A stretch of 38,187 nt of DNA, taken from a virus. The translations under genes were made by a program, and so were the position numbers. The notes below the pieces were generated by a model. The model did no database searches. It saw only the letters and a list, made by a program, of their open reading frames with translations, and had not been told where the DNA came from. Where the stretch lies: positions 1-38,187 of the IMG/VR virus record IMGVR_UViG_3300033571_009374; one strand, written 5' to 3'. Within the stretch, counting starts at the first letter, position 1; every line of letters begins with the position of its first letter. Below are positions 7,263 through 16,389 of this stretch, in pieces.

Positions 7263-8891
7263 ATGGCAAATTTTAATAGTACAAATAATAAAGCAGCCGC
7301 TGGGTTGCTTACGGGTAATACATTAGCTTCTGGCGTAACAAGTTCTAGTTTAACTAGCTTTGGCACTAGCCCAACGTTAGTTACACCTGATATTGGGACA
7401 CCTTCAGCAGGTACACTAACAAATTGTAGTGGTCTTCCAGTTAGCACAGGTATTTCTGGATTAGGTACAGGTATTGCAACGTTTTTAGCAACGCCTTCTT
7501 CTGCAAATTTGGCATCGGCTGTAACGGATGAGACTGGTACTGGCGCATTAGTATTTGCTTCTTCACCAGCTCTTGCAGGTAATCCAACAGCACCTACGCA
7601 ATCAGTATCAGATAATTCTACTAAAGTTGCAACCACAGCGTTTGTAACAACCGCTATTAATGCAGCTATTTCCGGTGGCGTTACTTTAGTTTCGGCAAAT
7701 TATGCAACGGCTGCCGCATTATCTGCGTTTACTTACAACAATGGTACTTCTGGTGTTGGCGCAACAATTACGGCCAATTCTAACGGCGCATTATCCGTAG
7801 ATGGTGCAAATCCAACTGTGGGGCAACGTGTTTTAGTTCAAAATGAAACTTCAGGAAATGCGCCTTACAATGGGGTTTATGTTGTTACTGCTACTGGTGA
7901 TGGTTCTAATCCTTTTGTATTAACACGTGCAACAGATTTTGATTCTTCTTCCAATATGGATTCTGGAGATGAGATTTTTGTGCAAGCTGGCACTGCAAAC
8001 GCTTCACGTACTTTCCGTTTGATTACACCAGACCCAATTACACCAGGAACGACAGATTTAACATTTACTCAAGTTTCAGGCCCGGGTACTTATGTAGCAG
8101 GAACAGGGTTAACTTTAAGTGGCAGCACATTCAGCATTACAAATACGGCTGTTTCGGCTGGTTCTTACGGTTCATCAACTGCAATTCCAACGTTTACTGT
8201 TAATGCACAAGGTCAATTAACAGCAGCAGGAACGGCCTCTGTTGTTGCCCCAGCAGGGACATTAACTGGCACAGAATTAAATGCAACAGTAGTTACATCT
8301 GGTTTAACCAGCGTAGGAACTTTAAATAGTTTAACAATGGGTGGAACTTTAGCAATGGGGTCAAATAGCATTACTGGCTCTGGCTCATTAGGTACAACTG
8401 GAACACGTTTTGCTGCTGGATTCTTTACTGATTTAACGGTAACAAATGCAATTTCTGGTGCTGTAACAGGCAATGCGGGCACTGCAACTGCATTACAAAC
8501 AGCACGCACTATTAATGGCGTTTCTTTTAATGGGACAGCAGATATTACTATTAGTGCGCCAGCATTTAGTTATGTAACTACAACTGGTACAAGTGCCACA
8601 TTAGCAGCCAATACTGCATATTTTGCCAACAACGCATCGTTAGTAACGTATACATTACCAACTACGGCAACAGTAGGTACACAATTTAAAATTTATTACC
8701 AAGGAGCAGGCAATTTCTCTATTGCTCAAAACTCTGGACAAAATATTATTTGTGGGACTGAAACCACCACTACTGGTACTGGGGGTTCACTTACAGGGCT
8801 TGATGCGGGCACGGTTCTTACTTTGACTTGCCAAGTAGCAAACACTACCTTTATTGCAGAAGCAAATCAAGGTAATTTTAACGCAGTATAA
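7263..8891 (+). CDS. Fibre protein 2, sharing its C-terminal domain with fibre 1
   Basis: A 542-residue Ser/Thr/Gly/Ala-rich fibre. I chose the ATG at 7263 because GGAG (7253-7256) lies six bases upstream; the frame could be read from a TTG at 7251 but that overlaps the ribosome site. The N-terminal third has fibre units such as [20 protein letters not shown], also seen in modified form in the fibre gene at 18182. The middle (about residues 140-260) looks like a beta-rich domain with [20 protein letters not shown]. The C-terminal 110 residues match fibre 1 in layout ([18 protein letters not shown], ending QGNFNAV). A hairpin terminator follows at 8904-8925. Confidence 0.8.
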   Translation: MANFNSTNNKAAAGLLTGNTLASGVTSSSLTSFGTSPTLVTPDIGTPSAGTLTNCSGLPVSTGISGLGTGIATFLATPSSANLASAVTDETGTGALVFASSPALAGNPTAPTQSVSDNSTKVATTAFVTTAINAAISGGVTLVSANYATAAALSAFTYNNGTSGVGATITANSNGALSVDGANPTVGQRVLVQNETSGNAPYNGVYVVTATGDGSNPFVLTRATDFDSSSNMDSGDEIFVQAGTANASRTFRLITPDPITPGTTDLTFTQVSGPGTYVAGTGLTLSGSTFSITNTAVSAGSYGSSTAIPTFTVNAQGQLTAAGTASVVAPAGTLTGTELNATVVTSGLTSVGTLNSLTMGGTLAMGSNSITGSGSLGTTGTRFAAGFFTDLTVTNAISGAVTGNAGTATALQTARTINGVSFNGTADITISAPAFSYVTTTGTSATLAANTAYFANNASLVTYTLPTTATVGTQFKIYYQGAGNFSIAQNSGQNIICGTETTTTGTGGSLTGLDAGTVLTLTCQVANTTFIAEANQGNFNAV

Positions 8892-8903
8892 TTTTTTATT
8901 TAT

Positions 8904-8925
8904 GGGCATTCTTAAACGAATGCCC
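8904..8925 (+). terminator. Hairpin after fibre 2
   Basis: GGGCATTC (8904-8911) pairs perfectly with GAATGCCC (8918-8925) around a TTAAAC loop, 12 bases after the fibre 2 stop. The downstream tract is only weakly T-rich (TTACTTTAG), so it may be a partial terminator or an RNA processing or stability element. Confidence 0.5.
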
Positions 8926-8961
8926 CTTACTTTAGAAAGCAATAAAAAAGGAATTTAAATC

Positions 8962-9624
8962 ATGGGTGCAGTTAATTCAGGGAATAACGTAGCAACCTTT
9001 AATACGCTTGGGGAGTCTTTGGCGTCATTAGCTGCAGCGCAAACATTTACTAAAGCACAGCGCGGTGGAATTGTCTCATTGACGTCTTCTTCATCAATAA
9101 CGCCGGATTTTTCGTTAGCCAATAATTTTAATTTGGTTTTATCACACAATACAAGTTTAGCTGTCCCAACCAATTTATCTGCTGGTCAAACCGGTGTAAT
9201 TAACGTACGGCAAGATATTACCGGTAGTAGAACAATGCTTTATGCTTGGCCATACATCTTCCCAAACGGCGTTCCAATTGTGCTTTCAACGCCGGGGTTA
9301 TCTCTTGACCAATTGTATTATTATGTAAATGCCTACTCAACTGCCTCAGTTACGATTACGGCTGCAACTCCAGGAGTAGTTACTTGGACAGCGCACGGAT
9401 TTGCTACCGGGCAAAGAATTAGATTTACTGTTGGTACATTGCCTACCGGGTTGACGGTCAATGTCACGTATTGGGTGACCGTAATTGATGCAAACACGTT
9501 TAGCTTATCAAGCAGCTTTGCAAACTGCCAAGCGGGGACATTAATCGCAACTTCTGGCTCGGCTGGCACGGCGACCGCAGTAATGGCATCAATTTCAATT
9601 TCTTCAAATCTAGGATTTGCATAA
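8962..9624 (+). CDS. Fibre-associated protein 3
   Basis: A 220-residue protein with fibre-like composition. The N-terminal part (LGESLASLAAAQTFTKAQRG) is followed by a beta-rich segment with TPDFSLANNFNLVLSHNTSL and GQTGVINVRQDITGSRT at about residues 48-90. The C-terminal half contains the unit VTWTAHGFATGQRIRFTVGT with TFSLSSS at about 142-190, familiar as a small repeat domain in phage fibres and baseplate proteins. AAGGAA (about 8948-8953) precedes the ATG at 8962. The gene ends one base before the next start. A role as fibre shaft or adaptor is inferred. Confidence 0.7.
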   Translation: MGAVNSGNNVATFNTLGESLASLAAAQTFTKAQRGGIVSLTSSSSITPDFSLANNFNLVLSHNTSLAVPTNLSAGQTGVINVRQDITGSRTMLYAWPYIFPNGVPIVLSTPGLSLDQLYYYVNAYSTASVTITAATPGVVTWTAHGFATGQRIRFTVGTLPTGLTVNVTYWVTVIDANTFSLSSSFANCQAGTLIATSGSAGTATAVMASISISSNLGFA

Positions 9625-9625
9625 T

Positions 9626-10354
9626 ATGTCAGTTTTATCAAATGCGATGATGATGGGGCAAGTAAATATAGATTTGCTTTTACCCACTGCGCTTGCTTGG
9701 TATGATGCAAGTAATGATGCTTATCTTGATTTGTCGGGAAGTAACATTGTTAAATTTCTCGATAGAACTGGAAAAGGCAATCACACAAATGACCAAGCCA
9801 CAGGTTCGGCGAGAATGACAAGAACGGCAAGCGAGCAGAACGGATTAGCTACGGCAATTGCGGATGGTTCAGATTTTTACACATTGCCATCTGCTTTGTT
9901 AGAGATTGGTAAAAATTCCACAATTTTTTTAGTGGGGAAATGCACTAATACTTCTGCGGTAAGATATTTTTTGTCTTCAACCGGAACCGGAACAGCTACG
10001 CGCTATTTTTTGCGGTCTGAGGCAAATGCTGGGGGTATAAGTTACACCACTTCTGCGGCGTCAAGTAACAGAGTTACGGTTAGCGGAATAACTAAGTCAA
10101 GTTACAATATTATTTGTAGTCGTAGCGGAGGCGTATATCAGCGGTTAGCATGTAATGATGGGCTTGTTTCATCAAATAACAATGGGCTTTCTGGCACTAG
10201 CACCAACGCTACAATTGGCGCTTATACAGGCGCAGTTGCTTTGCTGATTGGCGGCATTGGAGAAATTATTATTTTTTCAAGGACGCTAACTAATCAAGAA
10301 ATGGAAGCAGTAACGCAGTATCTTTCAAACAAGTGGGCGATAACTTTAGTTTAG
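9626..10354 (+). CDS. LamG/concanavalin-like fibre protein
   Basis: A 242-residue protein from ATG 9626 (an upstream TTG frame would overlap the preceding gene). It carries a concanavalin A-like (LamG-type) sandwich: ALAWYDASNDAYLDLSG near the start, FLDRTGKGNHTNDQ, then STIFLVGKC at about residue 98, and the typical last strand GGIGEIIIFSRTLTNQEMEA with YLSNKWAI. Such domains bind carbohydrate or act as structural caps in phage receptor-binding proteins. A similar domain forms the end of the next protein. The stop lies eight bases before the esterase ATG, suggesting co-translation. Confidence 0.75.
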   Translation: MSVLSNAMMMGQVNIDLLLPTALAWYDASNDAYLDLSGSNIVKFLDRTGKGNHTNDQATGSARMTRTASEQNGLATAIADGSDFYTLPSALLEIGKNSTIFLVGKCTNTSAVRYFLSSTGTGTATRYFLRSEANAGGISYTTSAASSNRVTVSGITKSSYNIICSRSGGVYQRLACNDGLVSSNNNGLSGTSTNATIGAYTGAVALLIGGIGEIIIFSRTLTNQEMEAVTQYLSNKWAITLV

Positions 10355-10362
10355 GGGATTAT

Positions 10363-12381
10363 ATGGCTGCCGGATATGATATTTATTTAATGATAGGACA
10401 ATCCAACATGTGCGGGCGTGGCACTATTGCTGACACTTTGCAGGATTTTAACGACCCAAGAGTATTTCAATTTGGTGGCTCTATTAATAATACGAGATAC
10501 AGAACAATTTTTTTGGGCAATGACCCAGCGCATAACGAAGAATATGTGAACGGAGGTAAAGTAAGCCCGATATTTCATTTTGCAAAATCGGTAGCATTGG
10601 ATACTCCTTCAGATAGACGAATTTTATTAGTCCCTGCGGCACATGGTGGCACAACATTAATGAATAATGGCCCTTGGGCTTCTGGTAATCCAGGTCGTCC
10701 TCTTTACGAAAATGCAATTGCACAAGCTAACGCTGCAATCGCAGCGGCAAGGCAAGAATACCCTGAAAGTTATTTTAAGGGTATTGTTTGGCTACAAGGT
10801 GAGGGTGATGCGGTAAATCATACGCAAGCAGGTTATTCTGCGGCTCTTGATGCAGCAATGCTTGGGTATAGGTCAAGAATTGAGGGCGCGCAAAACGCTG
10901 CGGTAATTATTTTACAAATGGTTCCTGATTATGTTGTTAAGACTAATGGCAATATCAACAGAGCGCACGAGGACACTCCACGAAGATTAGATTATTCTGC
11001 CTTCGCTTATGGCCAAGGTGGCGCGGCTTTTCAAAACGGGGACGATTTGCATTACAACGCAGCTGGCTCAAGATTACTTGGTAAAGCGGCTGCCATTGCG
11101 CTTAGGTCAGCTCTAAAAAATCATCCAAGTTTTCCATTAGTGTCGCCTGCTTATGCCCCAATTATTAAAAGCGTTTCTGGAAGTACCATTATAATAACTT
11201 TTGACGCGCCACTATGCCAATTTGACAGTTTCAAAGTGGAATATAAGGCCGAGGGTGAATCAGCTTGGACTACTGCGCCAGCTCCATTATCAACCGCTCT
11301 TGGCACAAGGGTAAGAACAATTAGCGGCTTAAATTTGGGCGTGACTTATGAGATTAGAGTTTCAACAATCGCAAAAAACTCTTTAGTCTCCGCTCCATCA
11401 CCTTCAACTTTTATAAGTTTAAATAACGCTGTTCCAAGCAAAGTTTTAAACTTAAGAACTCTTAACACTTCAAACTCTTCTGTTTTGTTGGCGTGGGATT
11501 TGCCAGCGCAAGGTGGGGCGTCTATTGACTATAAAATTGAATATAAATTCTCAAGTGAGGCGGATTGGATTGTTTATTCTGATGGAGTTTCTACTGCCCT
11601 ACAATGTGAAATCGAAGGACTTTTACAAGAGACTAGTTATGATTTTAGAGTAAGCGGATACAATACTATTGGCTTTGGTGAAGCGTCAGACGTTCTTTCT
11701 GTTTCCACCAGCGAAGTTCCTAGAGCTACTGCGGAGAACGGAGCAATAGCGCATTGGCTTTTCGGGTTGGATAATCCAAATTTTTCTGATTTGGTAAATG
11801 CCTCGGTTCTTATAAAAAATGGAGAAGAACCGCTATTAGCAAATTCTAGCATGACAATTAGGGGTAAAGGGGCTGGCTTGCTATCTGCTTTTGATGAAAC
11901 TCCAAATATGACTTTTTGCGTGATTGCAAAAAGAGAAAACATTAGCGCAATTCTTGGTGGTAACTTAAAAAGCGGTGGCGGTGGCGGCTTTTCACCATTT
12001 CTTTCCGCTCGGGCTACTTCACCAGCGATTTCAGCGAATGAAAGAGGTGGCTTTGGCGGAATTGCGATTGATTCTTCGCTTGACGGCTTAGGTCAGTTTG
12101 TTTTTATCGCAGTTTCGATTAATTCGACTGGAAACAGGGTTTTGTTTGTTGGCAAACCTACAACAAGCGCAGTCAATACCGGAACCGCTACTAGATCAAT
12201 TTCTAATCCAGTCAGAAAAATTAGTGTGGGTGATGTACATTACAATGCGACTACTTTTGCGGGAAACCCTACGATTTGCGAAGTAATTTTATTTGATTCG
12301 GCAAAATCTCAATCAGAATTAAATGACATTTATTTACGTTCAAAAGCTAGAATGGTGGCTAGGGGTATTTTTATATATTAA
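10363..12381 (+). CDS. Carbohydrate esterase tail/fibre protein (SGNH/sialate esterase-like, FN3, LamG-like)
   Basis: A 672-residue multidomain protein starting at ATG 10363 with GGGG (10354-10357) upstream. Residues 1-250 form an SGNH-type esterase of the sialate O-acetylesterase or CE6 kind. The motif MIGQSNM holds the likely nucleophile S14, WLQGEGDA has E147, and GDDLHYN supplies D227 and H230. Two fibronectin type III modules follow (about 265-355 and 360-450), with Y-x-V/I-R-V-S strands such as TYEIRVSTIA and SYDFRVSGYN. The end (about 470-672) resembles a LamG-like domain. It probably removes O-acetyl groups from host surface polysaccharide during adsorption. The catalytic residues look complete; the substrate is not known. 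Confidence 0.82.
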   Translation: MAAGYDIYLMIGQSNMCGRGTIADTLQDFNDPRVFQFGGSINNTRYRTIFLGNDPAHNEEYVNGGKVSPIFHFAKSVALDTPSDRRILLVPAAHGGTTLMNNGPWASGNPGRPLYENAIAQANAAIAAARQEYPESYFKGIVWLQGEGDAVNHTQAGYSAALDAAMLGYRSRIEGAQNAAVIILQMVPDYVVKTNGNINRAHEDTPRRLDYSAFAYGQGGAAFQNGDDLHYNAAGSRLLGKAAAIALRSALKNHPSFPLVSPAYAPIIKSVSGSTIIITFDAPLCQFDSFKVEYKAEGESAWTTAPAPLSTALGTRVRTISGLNLGVTYEIRVSTIAKNSLVSAPSPSTFISLNNAVPSKVLNLRTLNTSNSSVLLAWDLPAQGGASIDYKIEYKFSSEADWIVYSDGVSTALQCEIEGLLQETSYDFRVSGYNTIGFGEASDVLSVSTSEVPRATAENGAIAHWLFGLDNPNFSDLVNASVLIKNGEEPLLANSSMTIRGKGAGLLSAFDETPNMTFCVIAKRENISAILGGNLKSGGGGGFSPFLSARATSPAISANERGGFGGIAIDSSLDGLGQFVFIAVSINSTGNRVLFVGKPTTSAVNTGTATRSISNPVRKISVGDVHYNATTFAGNPTICEVILFDSAKSQSELNDIYLRSKARMVARGIFIY

Positions 12382-12430
12382 GATTTTTATGATGGGTTGG
12401 TAATATTTAATTAATTTAAAAGGGATATTT

Positions 12431-12847
12431 ATGAAAAGTTTAGAATGGAAAATGAGTATTGAAGATGTTTTTTTTTGGCATACTGCTTTAGGTGATTTAT
12501 CGCCTGAACATCAACAATTCCAATTTTGGGAAAAACTAGATGAACAATTAAGAATGTTTCTTCCTAAATTGCCCGAAGTTCCATTAAATCTTAATGTAAA
12601 AGAAATTAGATTATGGGAATTTTCTTATGAAGAACTAACAAAATGTTATACGTTTTCATTAAAATTACCTACCAAAACTAAAGCATATAAAGCCTTACTT
12701 GCATTAGAATCTCAAATTTTAAAATACTCTAAAGAATTTGAACAAGCACAGGTAGCAGCAAAGGAACCTGTTAATAACAAACATGTTGCTATAAAATCAC
12801 CTAAATCTGAAAATAAAAAAGTACTTTCAGAAGTAATTGTTGAATAG
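12431..12847 (+). CDS. Hypothetical protein between fibre cassette and scaffold
   Basis: A 138-residue protein with GGGAT-like ribosome site (AAAGGGAT at about 12418-12425) before ATG 12431. It has an aromatic-rich N-terminal half (FFWHTALGDL, FQFWEKLDEQ, IRLWEFSYEE) and a Lys/Glu-rich C-terminal third after about residue 105 that looks disordered. I recognise no family. Coming after the fibres, it could be a fibre assembly chaperone, but nothing in the sequence proves this. Confidence 0.6.
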   Translation: MKSLEWKMSIEDVFFWHTALGDLSPEHQQFQFWEKLDEQLRMFLPKLPEVPLNLNVKEIRLWEFSYEELTKCYTFSLKLPTKTKAYKALLALESQILKYSKEFEQAQVAAKEPVNNKHVAIKSPKSENKKVLSEVIVE

Positions 12848-12861
12848 ATAGTATTTAATTA

Positions 12862-12889
12862 TTGTTATAATTGTAATTAGTGATACAAT
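12862..12889 (+). promoter_or_regulatory. Predicted promoter for scaffold and coat genes
   Basis: TACAAT (12884-12889) is a 5/6 match to -10, with TTGTTA (12862-12867, 4/6) 16 bp upstream. A second -10-like TATAAT lies at 12866-12871 without a clear partner. The element stands in the 96-bp AT-rich gap before the scaffold gene, where extra transcription for abundant capsid proteins would make sense. Confidence 0.45.
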
Positions 12890-12943
12890 TAGTTACATGA
12901 ATACTGTACTGGCGCAATCACCAGGCGTTCTTAAAGGACAAAA

Positions 12944-13702
12944 ATGGAAGACAACATCTCAACGGAAGATTTATCCGTGCCGGAACAGGTGCCTACGGCA
13001 GACCCTGCGCCCGAAGATATTACGCCGGAAGCTGAGCCAGTAGAAAGTCCAAAAACTTTTACACAAGAGGAAATGGATGAAATTCTTGCAAAGCGAATTG
13101 CTAGAGAGAAACGAAGGTTAGAACGAGAGTATTCTGCACGGCAACAACAAACGCCGCAGCTAGATGCGCCTATTTCACCGGATCAATTTAATTCAAATGA
13201 AGAATTTGAAGATGCGCGCGTGCAACAAAAAGCGCTTGAATTGATGAGGCAACAGAAAGAGATAGAAAGTCAGAGAGAATTGACCGCTAAATTTGAAAGT
13301 CGAATTGAAGCGTTTGAAGAAAAATTCCCTGATTTTGAACAAATAGCTAAAGCGCCAACACATCATGTTACTGATGTTATGGCTCAAGCTATTATTTCTT
13401 CTGAGTTAGGGCCTGAAATTGCGTATCATTTAGGGTTAAATCCTAAAGAATCTAATCGTATTGCTACGTTACCTCCATTAGAGCAAATAAAGGCTATTGG
13501 TCGGTTAGAAGTGAAATTAGCAGATAACCCACCAGCAAAAAAAACTTCGAGCGCACCTGCGCCGATTTCTCCAGTAACCGCACGTGGAAATGCTAAAACA
13601 CTTGATACGACAGACCCTAAAGCAGCAACGGAATTAAGTATGGAAGAGTGGGCACGCAAAGAAAACGAGCGAGTACGAAAAAAATTGGCCTCGCGCATTT
13701 AA
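12944..13702 (+). CDS. Probable scaffolding protein
   Basis: A 252-residue acidic, Gln/Glu/Pro-rich, mostly helical protein directly before the coat gene, the standard place for a scaffold that guides procapsid assembly and then leaves. The N-terminus is acidic and disordered (TADPAPEDITPEAEPVES). Then comes a heavily charged helical region with FTQEEMDEILAKRIAREKRR at about 39-58, a helical middle (about 90-135), and a basic C-terminal end (WARKENERVRKKLASRI) like the coat-binding end of P22-type scaffolds. AAGGA lies five bases before the ATG. The assignment rests on context and composition, as scaffolds diverge quickly. Confidence 0.8.
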   Translation: MEDNISTEDLSVPEQVPTADPAPEDITPEAEPVESPKTFTQEEMDEILAKRIAREKRRLEREYSARQQQTPQLDAPISPDQFNSNEEFEDARVQQKALELMRQQKEIESQRELTAKFESRIEAFEEKFPDFEQIAKAPTHHVTDVMAQAIISSELGPEIAYHLGLNPKESNRIATLPPLEQIKAIGRLEVKLADNPPAKKTSSAPAPISPVTARGNAKTLDTTDPKAATELSMEEWARKENERVRKKLASRI

Positions 13703-13724
13703 AATTTATTTATAGGAGGTTGTT

Positions 13725-14942
13725 ATGGGGAATACCCTACTAACGATTGAGATGATCACTCGAAAAAGTTTGTTGATTCTTGAAAATAATAGTGTTCTTT
13801 CACGTTTTGTTAATCGTCAATATGACAGTTCTTATGCCATAGAAGGGGCTAAAATTGGCACGGCTTTACGCATTCGTTTACCAGATCGTTGTTTAGTTAC
13901 GGATGGTGCAGCATTACAAGCGCAAGATGATAATGAGCAATACACTACATTAACCGTATCGTCTCAAAAACATGTTGGGCTTAACTTTACATCTGCAGAA
14001 TTAACTATGCAGTTAGATGATTTTGCTGAACGCGTATTAAAGCCACGTATTTCCCAGTTAGCGTCTACAATAGATGCAGATTTAGCGTCTGTATATAAGA
14101 GTTTTTATAACAGTGTTGGTACACCTGGGACTACACCTGCAACTTCGTTAGTGTTATTGCAAGGGATGGCTAAGTTAGATAATACAGCGGCACCTATGTC
14201 TAACAGATATTGTACGGTTAATCCAGATGCAAACGTGGGGTTGGTTGAAGGTATGAAAGGGTTTTTTAACCCACAAGATACTATTAGCAAACAATTTCAT
14301 AGTGGGCGCATGGGAACGGGTGTATTAGGATATGATGAGATTGCAATGTCTCAATCAATTCAAATGCACACTACGGGCACGCGTACGGCGACGCCTTCTA
14401 CATTAACTATTGCAGCTACGGTAAGTTCACAAGGACAATCAACATTGTCGATTACAGGTGATAGTGGCGCGGCGACCTTTAATCAAGGTGATGTGTTTAC
14501 GGTTGCAGGTGTATATGCAGTTAACCCACAAACACGTCAATCAACAGGTAGCTTACAACAATTTACCGTTCTTAATACTGCTACAGCTTCAAGTGGTACA
14601 TGGAGCAGTATTAATGTATCGCCAGCTATGTATACTGCAGATAACGCGTTAGCAACTATTAATGCGTTCCCGCAATCCGGCGCGGGGGTTACCGTAGTAG
14701 GTGCGGCTAATACTAGTTACCCACAAAATCTTATTTATCATAAAGATGCAATTTCATTAGCTACTGCTGACTTAGTAATGCCTACGAATGTTGATATGTC
14801 GGCACGTCAAATTCATAACGGTATTTCAATGCGAATTATTCGTCAATACGATATTAATAATGATCGTTTGCCTACTCGTGTCGATGTATTATATGGTTTT
14901 AATGCTATTCGGCCAGAATTAGGTGTTCGGATGTGGGGTTAA
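13725..14942 (+). CDS. Major capsid protein, P22 coat-like
   Basis: A 405-residue protein following the scaffold, with the strongest ribosome site in the window (AGGAGG at 13714-13719), as expected for the most abundant virion protein. The N-terminal region (LTIEMITRKSLLILENNSVL, then GTALRIRLPDR, and TLTVSSQKHVGLNFTSAELT at about 84-103) matches the P22 coat family plan. After residue 110 come the helical spine (DDFAERVLKPRISQLASTID) and an inserted beta domain near 225-300. The C-terminus has ISMRIIRQYD and RVDVLYGFNAIRPELGVRM. P22-type coats build T=7 heads. It is probably a client of the phage GroES. Confidence 0.88.
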   Translation: MGNTLLTIEMITRKSLLILENNSVLSRFVNRQYDSSYAIEGAKIGTALRIRLPDRCLVTDGAALQAQDDNEQYTTLTVSSQKHVGLNFTSAELTMQLDDFAERVLKPRISQLASTIDADLASVYKSFYNSVGTPGTTPATSLVLLQGMAKLDNTAAPMSNRYCTVNPDANVGLVEGMKGFFNPQDTISKQFHSGRMGTGVLGYDEIAMSQSIQMHTTGTRTATPSTLTIAATVSSQGQSTLSITGDSGAATFNQGDVFTVAGVYAVNPQTRQSTGSLQQFTVLNTATASSGTWSSINVSPAMYTADNALATINAFPQSGAGVTVVGAANTSYPQNLIYHKDAISLATADLVMPTNVDMSARQIHNGISMRIIRQYDINNDRLPTRVDVLYGFNAIRPELGVRMWG

Positions 14943-14957
14943 TTTAAGGAGATTATT

Positions 14958-15383
14958 ATGGCTTTACCAGGAGTAGGTGGTGGGTATCAATATACAGATG
15001 GCAATGTGTCTGAAGTTAATATTAGTACCCAAGGCGCGCCAAGTGCGCAAACAGTATCTGCAACATTAACCTCTGCAAGTTTAGGTGTGGGTTTAATTAC
15101 ATCTAATCAAGGGGCAAGTGGCGCGGCAACATATACGCTTCCAACAGGTTCGAATATGGATTCTACGTTTAGTAACATGAAAGTAAATAGTAGTTTCGAC
15201 TTTTCTGTTATTAACATTTCTACTACTAGTGCAGAAACGGCAACATTAGCTGCAGGGACTGGTTGGACATTAGTGGGGAATCCTACTGTAGTTGCTAATA
15301 CGGCTACTACAGCACAATCAGCAGGCGCGTTTAGAGTTCGTAAAACAGGTGTAGGTTCATACACTTTGTATCGAATTGGCTAA
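14958..15383 (+). CDS. Putative head decoration or minor virion protein
   Basis: A 141-residue Gly/Ser/Thr-rich protein just after the coat gene with AAGGAG (about 14945-14950) upstream of ATG. Beta-rich segments include TYTLPTGSNMDSTFSNMKVN, SFDFSVINIST and AFRVRKTGVGSYTLYRIG. The layout resembles the C-terminal domains of fibres 1 and 2 (the TYTLPT strand and closing strands), so it could be a free-standing relative of that domain used on the head. It is followed by a strong terminator, so it would be made in high amounts with the coat. The function is inferred. Confidence 0.7.
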   Translation: MALPGVGGGYQYTDGNVSEVNISTQGAPSAQTVSATLTSASLGVGLITSNQGASGAATYTLPTGSNMDSTFSNMKVNSSFDFSVINISTTSAETATLAAGTGWTLVGNPTVVANTATTAQSAGAFRVRKTGVGSYTLYRIG

Positions 15384-15386
15384 AAC

Positions 15387-15413
15387 AAATAGCCCTCTTT
15401 TTGAGGGCTATTT
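15387..15413 (+). terminator. Strong hairpin terminator after the coat block
   Basis: A perfect 11-bp stem pairs AAATAGCCCTC (15387-15397) with GAGGGCTATTT (15403-15413) around a T5 loop, four bases after the stop codon. With A/T on both arms it could act in either direction. It probably separates high-level coat transcription from the tail genes. Confidence 0.7.
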
Positions 15414-15427
15414 CTAAGGATTTTATA

Positions 15428-15661
15428 ATGGTTATATATTTACATCATGTAAGACATGGGACTAAAGTCGCCACTACAGAACAGGAAGCTAAAAATGACG
15501 AAAAAAATGGATGGTTTCGTTATGTGCCTGGTGAACATGTAGTAATAGGAAATGAGCCTGGCGTAGAGTCTTTAGAAATAGCAAATTCTGAAAATGCTTT
15601 AGTGGCGATCACATCGCCTAAAGTAATTAATCGACGTAGGAGTACCGCTACAGGAGGGTAA
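15428..15661 (+). CDS. Small conserved-looking structural protein (77 aa)
   Basis: I chose the ATG at 15428, preceded by AAGGA (15416-15420); longer reading through the terminator hairpin from an upstream TTG is unlikely. The N-terminus reads MVIYLHHVRHGTKVATTEQE and is followed by KNGWFRYVPGEHVVIG. Short proteins with this H-x-x-H-G-T-K-V-A and N-G-W pattern sit between coat and gp4-like genes in other podoviruses, as far as I recall, but their role is unknown to me. The last part is basic (NRRRSTATGG). The stop lies one base before the gp4-like start. Confidence 0.7.
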   Translation: MVIYLHHVRHGTKVATTEQEAKNDEKNGWFRYVPGEHVVIGNEPGVESLEIANSENALVAITSPKVINRRRSTATGG

Positions 15662-15662
15662 A

Positions 15663-16382
15663 ATGTCTACTACGACTGCAGGGGATTTAATTAATGGTGC
15701 GTTGCGCTTATTAGGTGTTTTAGCAGAAGGGGAGACGCCTTCGGCTGAAACATCTCAAGACGCGTTGACGGCGTTTGATCAAATGGTAGATTCGTGGAGT
15801 ACAGAGCGATTAACTGTATACGCGACTATGGATCAAACTTTTGTTTGGCCATCTAATGTAGCCATGCGTACATTAGGGCCATCTGGTGATTTTGTAGGTG
15901 AACGGCCTATTGATTTAGATTGGGCTACATATTTTAAAGATTCTGAAAATAGGCTTTCTTTTGGAATACGTTTTGTTAATGAAGATCAATACAACGCTAT
16001 TGCTTTAAAAACAGTAACCAGTACATACCCACAAATAATATGGGTTAATAATGATTATCCTAACATTACAATGCGTGTTTACCCTGTTCCAATTAAGGAC
16101 TTGGAATGGCATTTTATTTCAGTTATTCCCTTAACAGCGCCTGCAAGTTTAGATACTGAAATTGCGTTGCCGCCTGGGTATTTACGCGCGTTTCGATTTA
16201 ATTTGGCATGTGAATTAGCCGCAGAATTTGGGGTTGAGCCTTCACCACGTGTCATACGTATTTCAGATATATCTAAACGAAATTTACAACGTATTAATGA
16301 TCCTATGGATTTGTTAGCATTACCATATCCTATTTTAGTAACGCGCCCACGATATAACATTTATACAAACGCGCCAAATTAG
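15663..16382 (+). CDS. Tail accessory factor, P22 gp4-like
   Basis: A 239-residue protein starting after AGGAGGG. The N-terminus TAGDLINGALRLLGVLAEGE with ALTAFDQMVDSWSTERLTVY (about 5-52) is the signature of the P22 gp4 family. These proteins bind below the portal as the first tail ring and help keep packaged DNA inside. Later elements PPGYLRAFRFNLACELAAEF at about 168-187 and DISKRNLQRIN fit the same family. It is longer than P22 gp4 (166 residues), but this extended form is common. It is followed by its usual partner, a gp10-like protein. Confidence 0.88.
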   Translation: MSTTTAGDLINGALRLLGVLAEGETPSAETSQDALTAFDQMVDSWSTERLTVYATMDQTFVWPSNVAMRTLGPSGDFVGERPIDLDWATYFKDSENRLSFGIRFVNEDQYNAIALKTVTSTYPQIIWVNNDYPNITMRVYPVPIKDLEWHFISVIPLTAPASLDTEIALPPGYLRAFRFNLACELAAEFGVEPSPRVIRISDISKRNLQRINDPMDLLALPYPILVTRPRYNIYTNAPN

Positions 16383-16389
16383 AGATGAT

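Noticed and set aside
4864-12381. Diversity-generating retroelement acting on the fibres
   Set aside because: No reverse transcriptase gene and no template/variable repeat pair with adenine-specific changes were seen; the fibre similarities are whole-domain resemblances.
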